This document shows positions 31,614 through 42,276 of a stretch of 64,000 nt of DNA, one piece after another. Source of the DNA: Centrapalus pauciflorus (lineage: Eukaryota > Streptophyta > Magnoliopsida > Asterales > Asteraceae); NCBI GenBank assembly GCA_020465985.1, contig JAANYP010003862.1, positions 62,001-126,000 on the forward strand, given 5' to 3'. Under the pieces are notes generated by a model. It made no database searches. It was given only the letters and a program-made list of their open reading frames with translations, and was not told the origin of the DNA. Made by a program: the position numbers and the translations under genes. How positions within the stretch are numbered: position 1 is the stretch's first letter; each line of letters opens with the position of its first letter.

Positions 31614-32358
31614 ATAATTCACCGGGTCCTCGTCAACATTAATAATATTTTCTTCCACAAAAATATGAGAATTGGTTGCCCTACCCTCATGTACCACTCC
31701 AACTTCCTGTGAATAATGATCGAACAAACGTCTCAATACTTTTCTATTTGATCACATAACTTCTTTGCATTTTCCTCATCATAACTTTGTTTCACAATGA
31801 AGGTTAGATAACCTAACTTGTGTCTTGGATCTAAAACCTGTGCAACAAACAAAAACATGTTCATGTTGGACCCATTGCTCCAACATTTGTCATACTTCCT
31901 TTTCATTCTAGCAGCCATCCTTTAATGATTTTCATCCCTAGCGAGCAACTTATTTAGAATCATTGCTCCAATTCAAAAAACTTCATGAAAGTAGCTATCA
32001 CTAGTTACATATAATGATTTCGAAATACATAGAGTAGAATTGTAAAAACCTCTTAAAAAAGGCAGCAAACTTCTTCATAATCCAAATCCTCTTCCGTAAG
32101 CATACCCCTAAATGATAAAAGTTAAGGTCTATTCTTGTTATCTTGCTCCTCTAACATATCAAAAACATTTTGGAATAAAATGACACTTTCTAACATCAAC
32201 TAAGTTGAATTCCACCTTGTTTCAACATCCAGACATACAACACTTTTACTCTCAATCTTTGTTTTCTCAATACATTCCTTAAAAGGTTGAAGCCTAGCAG
32301 GGGAAGACCTCACATACTTCACCGCAGACTGAATCCTAACAATCGACTCATCTAATTG
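31614..32358 (-). pseudogene. hAT-family transposase remnant
   Basis: Minus-strand fragments typical of plant hAT (RICESLEEPER-like) transposases: SIVRIQSAVKYVRSSPARLQPF, VVCLDVETRWNST (the RW motif of the RNase H-like fold), MLESVILFQNVFDMLEE near 32150-32350, and ARMKRKYDKCWSN, NMNMFLFVAQVLDPRHKLGY at 31733-31918. Frameshifts and stops throughout; the BED zinc finger and the C-terminal dimerisation domain are missing, cut by Copia-3 on one side and Copia-1 on the other. Originally a DNA-transposon enzyme or a domesticated relative; now dead. Confidence 0.85.
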
Positions 32359-33462
32359 TGTTAGGCACAAAAAGGCCTAAGTCAAACCTGCTCTACATCT
32401 TAGGGGGGGATTTTTAATCAAACCAGTTTGATGCACTTGAAGGTATAATTTAAGGCCAGTTTATACCTTATTGAAACCTGAAAAGTGAGTTGCAATAAAA
32501 GTCAAAGTTGTTTACCCTGTTGCATTCGTTGCAACAAAGGCAGATTGTCCAAGCTGCTTTGTCTGCTGAACAGGATGGAATAAACTGTCTACGCTGCTCT
32601 GTTCTGTTGAGCAGCTTGGACAGACTCTAAGAGTTCTGTTCTTTGTGAACAGAACCTATTCTTTGTGAACAGGCTAAACACTTTATGGAATATGTTTCCA
32701 AGTCCTCATGTATTGTTTTTGGCTACGAGATCAGTTTACAAGTCGAAGACAAAGTGGAAAACAGAAACTGCAAAAGCCTGCCTACGCTGTTCTGTTACAT
32801 GAAGACAAAAAGATATTTGAAATGGGTGACAGACCATTTCTTATATCAAAATGGCCTTATCAAAAGAAAAACGATGCAAAGTTGACATTCCTCTTTTGGT
32901 TAAAGCGTTATGCAACAGAGACAAAAAGAAAAAGACAAAGATTCTGCCACATGAAGACAAGTATGCTTTTTCAGAATGTGCAGAAAAGTTGTTTTGGAAA
33001 GACATCCCACTATCTCATCGTCTAATGAAGAAGCTTCACTGAGATTCTCAGTGAGAGTATAGAAGGAAGCTGCTAAGGATTTTAAGATAACCAAGAGTGA
33101 GAAATCAGATCGTGAATTGAAGTGTGTTTTTCATGCATGCAAGTCTGCTTGAATAGAACAATACGCGTGTCTAAGCTGCACATATTCAAGCTGTCCATCT
33201 GTGTCTTGTAAAATCAGTGAGTTCATCTAAGTGAGTGTATTCATTGTATCTACTCTGAGTGTGTCTTAGATTAGTTGAAACATCTGTTGTATCTGTCATC
33301 TCAGCTTGAACCTTTTCGCAGTCAAGCTTGTTTGTAATTAACATTTGTTAAAAGTATACACAAACGTTTAGAAAAGAGTGTTGAATTGTAATTTGCTGTA
33401 TTCACCCCCCCCCCCCCTCTACATCTTAGAATAATACTCTAGGGAAACCTTTTGGGACCTAC
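32359..33462 (+). repeat. Copia-3 5' LTR
   Basis: Starts TGTTAGGCACAAAAAGGCC; ends just before the PBS. Contains 13 consecutive C at 33405-33417 and hairpins at 32593-32655. Only one LTR copy exists here, so the start is judged from the TG and the end of hAT similarity. Confidence 0.65.
32593..32655 (+). other. Two adjacent perfect hairpins in the Copia-3 LTR
   Basis: GCTGCTC...GAGCAGC (32593-32615) and GTTCTGTTC-TTTGT-GAACAGAAC (32633-32655). The unit TTCTTTGTGAACAG is repeated directly afterwards. The sequence CTGTTCTGTT/ TTGGACAG recurs nearby. Confidence 0.65.
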
Positions 33463-33474
33463 TGGTATCAGAGC
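33463..33474 (+). other. Primer-binding site of Copia-3
   Basis: TGGTATCAGAGC directly after the presumed LTR end; initiator Met tRNA type. Confidence 0.9.
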
Positions 33475-33570
33475 AGATAGAGTGTGTGTTAACTCTAGAT
33501 CTCTCATTCTCCCTACTTTCCCATTGACAACTGTGCTGCCAGTTCCTCCTCTTACTATGACAATGGTTCA

Positions 33571-36287
33571 ATGACCAAACCCCCCAAATTCAATCATCAA
33601 AACTTCTCTGGTTGGAAGTGCAGAATGATGCTCTATTTAGAGAATATGGATGTACAGCTGCCAGAGATAGTAATGGAAGGTCCCTATGTGCCAACTTCTG
33701 TTACTACTATCAATCCTGCTGTTGAAGGAGCTGCCCCTGAGATCAGAACCTTTGAGAAGGTCGAAGCTCAATGGTGTGATGAAGAAAAAAGGCTGGTTGC
33801 TCTTGATGCAAAAGCCGGAAACAATCTGGTCATTTCTCTTCCTGATGATGTGCTCAAACAGGTTGAGAAAATGAAGACTGTAAAGGAGATGTGGGATAAT
33901 TTGCGTACCGTCTATGATGGTGCCACAATTACACTGGACAACAGGATTAACAATCTTGTTAGACAGTATGAACTCTTCTTTGCAAAACCAAAGGAGTCTC
34001 TCACAGAAACCTATACCAGGTTCACTGCTCTTATCAATGATCTCAAAACTGTTGGGATCACAAAGGACAGTTTAACTCTAGTGAAGAAGTTCTTGGACAT
34101 CCTGCCTAAAGAATGGAACTAATTTCTACTATCTTGAGAAATTCAGGCACCATCAAAGGTATGGACCTTGTAAATTTGTATGGATCCCTACTGAATGATG
34201 GGCAGTCAAGGCAACAGAAAAGAAATGCCTTGGAAATGTCTAACAGAGGTGTTGCCTTGGTGGCCAGCGTGAGACAACCTGTTGGTAAGGTATGTGATGT
34301 GTTCACACAACCTAATAAACAGGTTGATGATGAAAGGGAAGAGATGTCTGAAGAGGACGACGGTGAAGATCTTGCTGAACTTGATGATGAGCAAATGATC
34401 GCAATGGTTGTCAAAAAGTTCAACAAGAAGAGGTTTGGTGGAAGAATGCTGCAGAGGAACTCAAATGCTATCAAAAAGAAGGCCTTTGGTAAAACTAAGG
34501 TTGAGTGCTTTAAATGTGGCAAAACTGGTCACATAGATGACGACTGTGTGTCTAAAGCTGTTGGTCAGTCATCCAAACCTTTCAAGACAAACAGGGACGA
34601 TGGCTACAGGGTTAAGTACCTTATGGCCATGGCTATGTTTAAAATGTTGGAAAACTCAGTGGCTTCCAACAAGCATAAGGGACTCATGGCCGAGACATGT
34701 GATTGGGAGGAATCTGACTCATCTTCAGATGAAGAAGATAGCAACTGTCTGATGGCCAACACTTATGTCCCATCAACAAGCAACTTCAAACAAGACCTGG
34801 CTGAAGCTGAAGCTGAAGCCTTCAGCAGCTTAAAGAACTGGAATCCCACAATGATGTACAAGGTACAAAACTTTATGGCTTACATATCTGATGAAAAAGT
34901 AAAAATATTTAAATATATGCTTGTTGATTTAAAAGCTGCTGTTGAGAAACACAATGTTTTACTGTCTGAAATCTCTAAGCTTAAAACTGATCTTGACATA
35001 AAAACTAATAAACTGGACAGTTTCCATAAGTTGGAAACTGAGCTTGATGAATTAAAAACATCAACTCCATTTTGTTAGAGGAAAAGAGAGAAACAGACAT
35101 AAAACATGCAAAGCTTCAAAAGATTGTTGGCTCTTGGTGCCAATCTGCACAAAAAGTCAGCCATTACATCAGTCAACAGATCCATGCACAAATCCAAGCC
35201 TATCTTGGAGGGGATCTTAACAAAGCAGCTTCTATTATTGAGATAGATAATCTGAAAACTGACTTATCCACTCTTGGTTAGCTTCCCATCACTTTCATTC
35301 ATAAATTAAATGGTAAGCTAGTCTCAACAAACAGGTTTATCAGGCCTCAAAATGCTGGCAGCTTGTGTGAAAAAGCTCCAAAAACTGATGATGGAATATG
35401 TTCTCCATCAAATCAGCTTGCTAAGTGCTCTGCTGATTCACACAAGCAAAAGAAAGGAAAACAAGCTCAAGCTGCAACTGTGGACTCTAAACCTGTTGAC
35501 AAAACAGGCTCTGGGTCTAAAGCTGATGGTAAGAACCCTATTAATCCTTTTGATGCTAATCATTTTGAGAAAAAGTTTTCAAAAGGTAAACAGCCTGCTT
35601 TCAACAGCCGTAAGTCTCTTGTTGAAAGTAAATCTATTGTGGTTTCAAATAAGTTTTTAAATCATAGTGGAAAATTGGTTATAAATGAAGGTAAGTCTTT
35701 CAAAACCAAAACGCTGTGATTTTGTTGTTAGGCAACATTCATTACATCTCAATAAGTGCAAAGGCAAAGCCATTGCTCAACCTGAGAAATTTGGGAATAA
35801 GTTTTCTAAACCTATGGAAGGTAAAAAGCCAATCAAACTTCCTGTGTTTCATATCTGTCCTCCCAAAAAGAGGAAAGAAGATACATGCAAAGCTGTTGCC
35901 ATTGTTCCTTCCACCCAAACTGTTGATTCATTTAAAAATAGTAAAAAGTTTGCTAAATCTGCTGACAGAATCAACAAGAATAACTCGGAATATGTTTCTG
36001 TAGGCTCTTCTTCCAAAAAGGCTAAAAAGAGAAAATGCTATAAGTGTGGGAAGAAGACAAATATGGCCAAAGACTGTCCTGAAACTGAGGACATGAGGTC
36101 TGTTGACTCTGCTAGTTCCATCATTACAAAAACGAGCAGTGTTGGAAGTAACATAGTCATTGAGGATAGTATCCAAGCTGCTTCTATCCAAATGGGAAAT
36201 ATTAGTGTGAACATCACTAATCCATCAACAAATGTTGTTGAAGTAGGAGAACTCATCCCTATGATGAGTTCCCCTAAAAACAACTAA
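33571..36287 (+). pseudogene. gag: Copia-3 gag, broken
   Basis: ATG at 33571; copia capsid (FNHQNFSGWKCRMMLYL, VKEMWDNLRTVYDG, FLDILPKEWN), a frameshift near 34115, then 34113-35078 with acidic EEDDGEDLAELDDE and the zinc knuckle CFKCGKTGHIDDDC, followed by a heptad-rich coiled coil to 35280. After more frame changes (35072-35281, 35363-35719) a second cysteine motif CYKCGKKTNMAKDC appears at about 36035, with Asn instead of the zinc-binding His. Several frameshifts; the element is inactive. Confidence 0.85.
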
Positions 36288-36289
36288 TA

Positions 36290-37940
36290 TTTTCTCATGA
36301 CACTCTGCAGGACAAACAACCATCCCAGGTTTGGTACTTGGATAGTGGCTGCTCAGGACATATGACAGGTTGCAAGGACCTGCTGAGTGATCTCAGGCCT
36401 GAAAAAGGGGCAAAAGATACATTTGGTGACAATGTACAGGGATCCACAGAAGTCAACTCTTCAAGCTGGTGCTGCTGTATTCAAAAGGGTAGCCTATGTG
36501 TCTAGGCTGAAACATAATGTTGTAAGCATAAGTCAACTTTGTGATGCTGGCTACAGGGTGAACTTTGATGAGCACCTGGGTTACATATTGGATCCCCAAG
36601 GTAAAGTTGTGACGTGTGCACAATGAAAGAAAGGCGTATTTGTTGTGGACATGAAATCTGCTGATCCCATAATTGAAACCTACTTTATCTCAAGATGGAA
36701 TGCAGACCTGAACTGGTTATGGCACAAAAGGCTATCACACCTGAACTTCAAGGATATCAACAAACTCTGTAAGAAAGAGTTGGTAACAAGTTTGCCTTCT
36801 ATAACCTTTGTTAAGGATAAACTTTGCACAGCTTGTGAGAAAGGCAAGCAGACAAAATCATTTTTTAAATCTAAGCACAATTTCTCTATTGATACTTCTC
36901 TCTTCTTAATCCACATGGACTTGTTTGGACCAGTCAGTGTCCCAAGTCTAGGAGGAAGAAGATACACTCTAGTAGCAGTTGATAAGTTCTCCAGGTTTAC
37001 ATGGGTAATCTTTCTGAAGAGCAAAGGAGAGCCTGCTAGAGAAATCATTGGATTTATCAAAAAGAAGGAAATGCTGAACTCTTCTCAAGTAAAGAAACTT
37101 TGAAGTGATCATGGTACTGAATTCAGAAACAGTACTCTTGAGGACTTTTGTGAAAAAAGAGGGATCTCACAGAACTTTTCAGCAGTAAGAACTCCACAAC
37201 AAAATGGAGTAGCTGAAAGGAGAAACAGAATTCTCATTGAAGCTGCTAGAACCATGCTGTGTGCATCAGGTTCACCTTCATCATTCTGGGCTGAAGTTGT
37301 CAATATTCCCTGCTTTACCTAAAATAGATCCTTGGTGGTGAAACGGTTCTACAAGACTCCCTATGAGTTAATCATAGGGAGGAGGCCAAACATTAGCTAT
37401 TTCCATGTGTTTGGATGTCCCTGCTTCAATTTGAATCAGAGAGACCAACTGGCAAAGTTTGAACCCAAAGCTGATGAAGGTGTGTTTGTTGGATATTCTA
37501 CTATCTCCAAAGCCTACAGAGTATACAACAACAAGAGAAAGGTGATAGATGAATTTATCAATGTCACCTTTGAAGAGTCTAGGAATGCCTCCTCCAAAGC
37601 GGTTCCTAAATCTGTTTTAGGAGAATTAAACTTTGATGATCTTATGCATTCCATCAATGAAGAAAAAGACTCAAAAGCTTCCACTACATCCAGAGTGGAA
37701 CCTGCTAATCATGATGGGCATGATGATGACTATGTTGATACACCCTGTGTGAATAAGTATACTGACATAATTACAACTTCATGTCCTGAACCAATCAATG
37801 CTGATTTTCCTGGATCCTCTGCTGATGATATGTTTGACACTGGAGAGTCATGCTCAACAAGTGAACAGGCTCAAGATATCAGTGTGTCTGAAAATCTTGA
37901 GAGCTGCTCTACAGGACCTGTTGAAGAAAACTTGGGATAA
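36290..37940 (+). pseudogene. pol: Copia-3 protease and integrase
   Basis: Protease motif WYLDSGCSGHMTG at about 36330-36370 in one frame; then HNVVSISQLCDAGY and stop changes; gag-pre-integrase LNWLWHKRLSHLNF (36645 on) and CTACEKGKQ. Integrase core: HMDLFGPVSV, VDKFSRFTWVIFL, a stop at 37101-37103, SDHGTEFRN, QNGVAERRNRILIEAARTML, giving the D,D,E residues; a stop near 37320; C-terminal RRPNISYFHVFGCPCF and FVGYSTISKAYRVYN. TAA at 37938. Confidence 0.87.
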
Positions 37941-37946
37941 TCCTCA

Positions 37947-38877
37947 TTGAGGCAAGATCCTAAGTGGATTAGGTGTCACCCAAATTATCAAATAATTGGT
38001 GACATCAAGAAAGCGGTGGAAACAAGATGGGACCGCTTAGGAAACTTTTGTATGTTTTCTAGCTTTGTGTCCATGATGGAGCCTAAGAAAGTGGATGAAG
38101 CACTTAAAGATGCCAATTGGATCACTGCCATGAAAGAAGAACTCAATCAGTTTGAGAGAAACAAAGTAAGGAAGTTGGTCCCTGCACCTAAAGGAAAAAA
38201 CAATAATTGGCACCAAAGGGTTTTCAGGAACAAGATGGATGAGCAAGGTCATCTCATTAGAAATAAGGCAAGAGTAGTTGCTCAAGGCTACAGACAGGAA
38301 GAAGGCATTGTCTATGATGAAACATTTGTTCTTGTGGCCAGGTTAGAGGAAATTTGTTTATTTCTAGCCTACGCTGCTCATAACAGCATGAAGGTATTTC
38401 AAATGGATGTGAAGAGTGCATTTTTGAATGGTAAGCTGCAAGAAGAAGTCTATGTCAAGCAGCCTCTAGGTTTTGAAAATGAACATCATCGAGGCTTTTT
38501 CTATAAGTTGGACAAAGCCTTCTATGGTCTAAAACAAGCCCCTAGAGGTATACACTCTAACTAATTTCCCTATGAGCAATGGTTATTCTAGAGGTAAAGT
38601 GGATACCACACTGTTCATAAAGAAGGTGAAGTCTGATATTATTCTTGTTCGAATTTATGTGGATGACATAATATTTGGTTCTACTAATGAGCAGTTATGC
38701 AAAAAATTTTCACTACTCATGAAGTCTAAATATGAAATGAGTATGATGGTAGAATTTACTTTCTTTTTAGGATTACAAGTTAAACAAATCTCAAATGAAA
38801 TTTTCATAAATCAAAGAAAGTATACTTTAGATCTTTTGAAAAAGTTTAAATTTGATAAAAGTTCTCCTATCAAAACC
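37947..38877 (+). pseudogene. pol: Copia-3 reverse transcriptase, truncated
   Basis: Motifs WITAMKEELNQFERN, KARVVAQGYRQEEGI, YDETFVLVARLE, VFQMDVKSAFLNGKLQEEVYVKQP and FYGLKQAPR, then a small deletion/frameshift at 38550-38570 and the polymerase metal site YVDDIIFGSTNEQ at about 38655. The frame passes into Gypsy-3 LTR sequence at 38878, so the last 30 or so residues of the open frame (LCNCLLVINPG onward) are LTR-derived and not retrotransposon protein. Confidence 0.88.
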
Positions 38878-38956
38878 TCATTATGTAATTGTTTGTTGGT
38901 GATTAATCCTGGGTGTATTGGAATGGTGGTTAATGTGGCAAGGGTGTCACACGATA

Positions 38957-38968
38957 TGGTATCAGAGC
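38957..38968 (+). other. Primer-binding site of Gypsy-3
   Basis: TGGTATCAGAGC, five bases after the LTR end CACA. Confidence 0.92.
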
Positions 38969-39170
38969 AGTAGTTTGAGATTCAAGTGTCTGTGAGGTCT
39001 TGGTTTCAAACATTAGGTGATGATATGTAGTGATATTAAGTAATGATCTAAACTAAGATAGGTTACGATCTAGTAATCATAGGACATTGATTATCATAAG
39101 GGACAAATAGGTGGTGTCTCTAAATAAATGACCTGTTACTAAACAAGTTATATGTTTTATATTTCAGAAC

Positions 39171-40300
39171 ATGTCTGGAGGAGGAATGACGCCAGAAGAA
39201 ACAAGAGAAATGATGCTAGCCATGATGGCTGAGCAAAATCGAATGATTCAAGATCAGTTTCGGGCTCGAGATGAGGCCGAAGCTAAGCGAATAGAAGATA
39301 AGAGGAAGAATAAGGAAAGAGAGGGAAACAATGACGAACAAGATGACAATACTGGGTCATCAATCAAGCCCAGAGGTTGTCGGTTTAAGGATTTTAAAGG
39401 AAATGGAGTAGTCGAGTTCAATGGACTGGGTGATGCTGTTGCCGCTCTGGAATGGATAACAGCCACAGAACGGACATTCCAAATCAGTGATTGTGCTGAG
39501 AAGGACATGGTCTGGTTCGCTACTGCTATGGTGAATGTATCTGTTATGTCATGGGCTGAGTTCACGGAAGTTTTTACTCAGCAATATTGTCCGGCTGATG
39601 AACGCCGAAGACTTGAAGCAAAGTTCATGACACTGATTCAGGGGACTAAGTCTGTGTCCCAGTATGCGGTAGAGTTCACGAGGCTATGCTTGTTCGCGCC
39701 TCATCAGGTTGATACAAAGGAAAGAAAAGGACCAGATTTGAGGCTGGTCTTGATCTGGAAATCCGAAGGGTGATGAGCAACGTACGCTATCCCACTTTTG
39801 CTAGCCTACTGGAAGCCGCTAGAAATGTGTAACAAATCTTGAGTATGTCCGGATATGTAATGGGGTCTGCTGCTGCTTCAGGTAACCCAACTCAACCTTC
39901 ACCACCGAAACGTCAGCGTGAAGGAGGTTACTCTGGTTCTTCGCGATCATCGCAGTACTCGCCGCAACAATCTTACCGTCGACAGTCTAGTTCTGCTGGT
40001 CGTGCTCGTGCATACTCCATCAACACCGAGCCACAATACTCTAACAAGTGTCATCTGGAACACTTTGGCAAGTGTACTAATGGATGTGCTTGCTTTTGCT
40101 GTGGAGAGTTGGGCCATTTTCAGAATGAATGCCCATGGAAATCGAATGCTTGCCATAAGTGTAGAGTATGGGGACACTATAGTAGGAATTGTCGAAAGAA
40201 CGCTCCAGCAGCTGCTGCTCCGTCTTTAACACGATCATCTAGAGGATCTAATGGTGGTTTAATCAACCGTCGGAACCAACCACAAAGGGCACCGGCTCGT
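39171..40300 (+). pseudogene. gag: Gypsy-3 gag, broken
   Basis: ATG at 39171 (MSGGGMTPEETREMM), directly after TATATTTCAGAAC. Charged region, then the capsid (VEFNGLGDAVAALEWITA). Compared with Gypsy-1 two in-frame pieces (12 and 6 codons, around 39530-39542) are missing, removing the paired-tryptophan motif. A one-base deletion near 39728 shifts the frame before EIRRVMSNVRYP and a TAA interrupts at about 39830. The nucleocapsid part (39839 on) has knuckles CFCCGELGHFQNEC and CHKCRVWGHYSRNC. Confidence 0.9.
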
Positions 40301-40858
40301 GCTTTTCAGATAACGGCAGAGGAGGCTAGGGAAAACCCGGAAGTGGTTACGAGTACGTTTATTGTAAATTCCTTGCCTGCACGAGTTCTTTTTGATTCGG
40401 GTGCCAACCGGTCCTTTGTGTCTACTATTTTTGCACAACAACTTGCCATGCCACTGTCTAAGCTATCTACTATACTTGACATAGAAACTGCTAGTAACAC
40501 TCTAGTCAAAGTAGATCATGTATACCGTAACTGCACGTTGGTAATTGAAGATGTAGTCTTCAATTTGGATCTGATTCCGATCGAGTTTAGTGAATTTGAC
40601 GTGATTGTCGGGATGGACTGGTTGATTGAGAATGAAGCTCACATAGTTTGTAAGAAGCGGATGATAAAGATAACTACACTAGAGGGGCGTGAGATTTGTA
40701 TTTACGGGGATAGGAGAAGCAGGGATCTGTGCTTGTTGACTATTGCAAAGGCCCGAAAGCTTATTGCAAAGGGGTGTGACGCTTACTTAGCATATGCTAT
40801 TGATGCTAAGGCTGAGAAGAAGACTGTGGGCGATGTGCCTGTTGTATCATAATTCCCG
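40301..40858 (+). pseudogene. pol: Gypsy-3 aspartic protease
   Basis: RAFQITAEEARENPEVV linker, then the catalytic VLFDSGANRSFVS at about 40384, LDIETASNTLVKVDHVY, FDVIVGMDWL (flap/substrate region) and IKITTLEGREI. The domain looks intact. The frame ends at 40850-40852 (TAA) just before FPDVFPKDLSGVPPERQ, where Gypsy-2 reads through with RDFPDVF, so the polyprotein is cut here. Confidence 0.9.
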
Positions 40859-42276
40859 GATGTGTTTCCTAAAGACTTGTCTGGCGTGCCACCTGAGAGA
40901 CAAGTGGAATTTCGTATCGATCTGATCCCTGGAGCTGCACTAGTAGCTCGTTCTCCATATCGCCTTGCTCCTACTGAGATGCAAGAAATGATGAAACAAC
41001 TCCAGGAGTTGTTGGATAAGGGCTTTATTCGACCGAGTTCATCACCGTGGGGAGCTCCGGTGTTATTTGTTAAGAAGAAAGATGGCACGATGAGGATGTG
41101 CATCGATTACCGGGAGCTGAATAAGTTGACAATTCAGAACAAGTATCCGTTGCCGAGGATAGATGACTTGTTTGATCAGCTACACGGGGCTAGCGTATTT
41201 TCTAAGATTGACTTGAGGTCAGGATATCATCAGCAGAAAGTTCGAGAGGAAGATGTGCCTAAGACAACATTCAGAACTCGGTATGGGCATTACGAGTTTC
41301 TGGTGATGCCTTCCGGGTTAACCAATGCCCCGGCTGTCTTTATGGATTTGATGAATAGAGTTTGCAGACCGATGTTAGATAAATCGGTGATTGTGTTATT
41401 GACGACATATTGGTGTATTACAATACTGAAGCTGAGCATGCTGAACATCTAAGGGAACTGTTGGAATTATTGAGAAAAGAGAAGTTGTACGCCAAATTCT
41501 CAAAATGTGAGTTTTGGCTACAACAGATACAGTTTTTAGGACATGTTATTTCTGGAGCTGGGATTTCAGTTGATCCAGCTAAAGTTGAGGCCATCAGAAA
41601 CTAGGAACCGCCTCGTTCAGCTACTAAAGTTAGAAGTTTTCTTGGATTGGCGGGCTACTATAGGAGGTTCATTAAGGACTTCTCAAAGATTCCAGTTCCT
41701 TTGACTGCATTAACAAAGAAGAACGCACATTTTGTTTGGGAAAACGTGCAACAAGAGGCATTCGATATCCTGAAGAAAACGCTAAGTGAAGCACCGATAC
41801 TTGCTCTACCGGAGGGCAATGAGGATTTTTTGGTGTATACGGACGCTTCGAGATTGGGGTTGGGCGCTGTACTGATGCAGCGTGGAAAGGTAATCGTGTA
41901 TGCCTCGAGACAGTTAAAGCAGCATGAGAAGAATTACTCAACTCATGATCTTGAGTTGACAGCTGTCACATTTGCACTGAAACTGTGGAGGCACTATCTT
42001 TATGGAACTAAGTGTCAGCTATACACGGATCATAAGAGTTTGAAGTATGTTTTCAGCCAGAAAGAACTTAATATGAGACAACGTAGGTCTATGGAGCTTA
42101 TTAAAGACTATGACTGTGAGATCCTTTACTATCCTGGTAAGGCTAATGTAGTAGTCGATGCTTTAAGCCGTAAAGCATATTCTAAGGATTGCTTCTACAT
42201 GATGACGTCTACTATGTTGACCTCCACTATTATTGATGATGTCAAGGCCGCTCTAAGAGGAAGCCTTGAAAGATGA
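40859..42276 (+). pseudogene. pol: Gypsy-3 reverse transcriptase and RNase H, broken
   Basis: Reverse transcriptase motifs DKGFIRPSSSPWGAPVLFVKKKDG, CIDYRELNKLTI, FSKIDLRSGYHQ and LTNAPAVFMDLMN. A one-base deletion at about 41396-41401 falls exactly in the metal-binding F-I-D-D motif. Then YAKFSKCEFWLQQIQFLGHVISG, a Trp to stop change at 41602-41604, FLGLAGYYRRFIKDFS, and RNase H: LVYTDASRLGLGAVL, HDLELTAVTFALKLWRHYL, YTDHKSLKYVF and DALSRKA. The fragment ends at 42274-42276 after a frameshift. Confidence 0.92.

Larger units (their letters stand above)
32359..38877 (+). mobile_element. Copia-3: copia element lacking its 3' end
   Basis: Plus strand: LTR (32359-33462), PBS, gag, protease, integrase, reverse transcriptase. 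It ends abruptly within the reverse transcriptase/RNase H connection (ITFFLGLQ-type region, then KKFKFDKSSPIKTS) at 38877, where Gypsy-3 LTR sequence begins. RNase H and the 3' LTR are absent. Inserted into the hAT remnant. Gag and RNase connection are only distantly like Copia-2 and Copia-4. Confidence 0.85.

Noticed and set aside
33405..33417. Run of 13 C as a possible functional G-quadruplex or assembly error
   Set aside because: A C-rich block near the end of the 5' LTR is usual in this type of copia element; a single run does not form a quadruplex motif, and length uncertainty is expected.
38957..38968. tRNA gene at the TGGTATCAGAGC sites
   Set aside because: Only the primer-binding complement of the tRNA end is present, next to LTRs; no cloverleaf follows.
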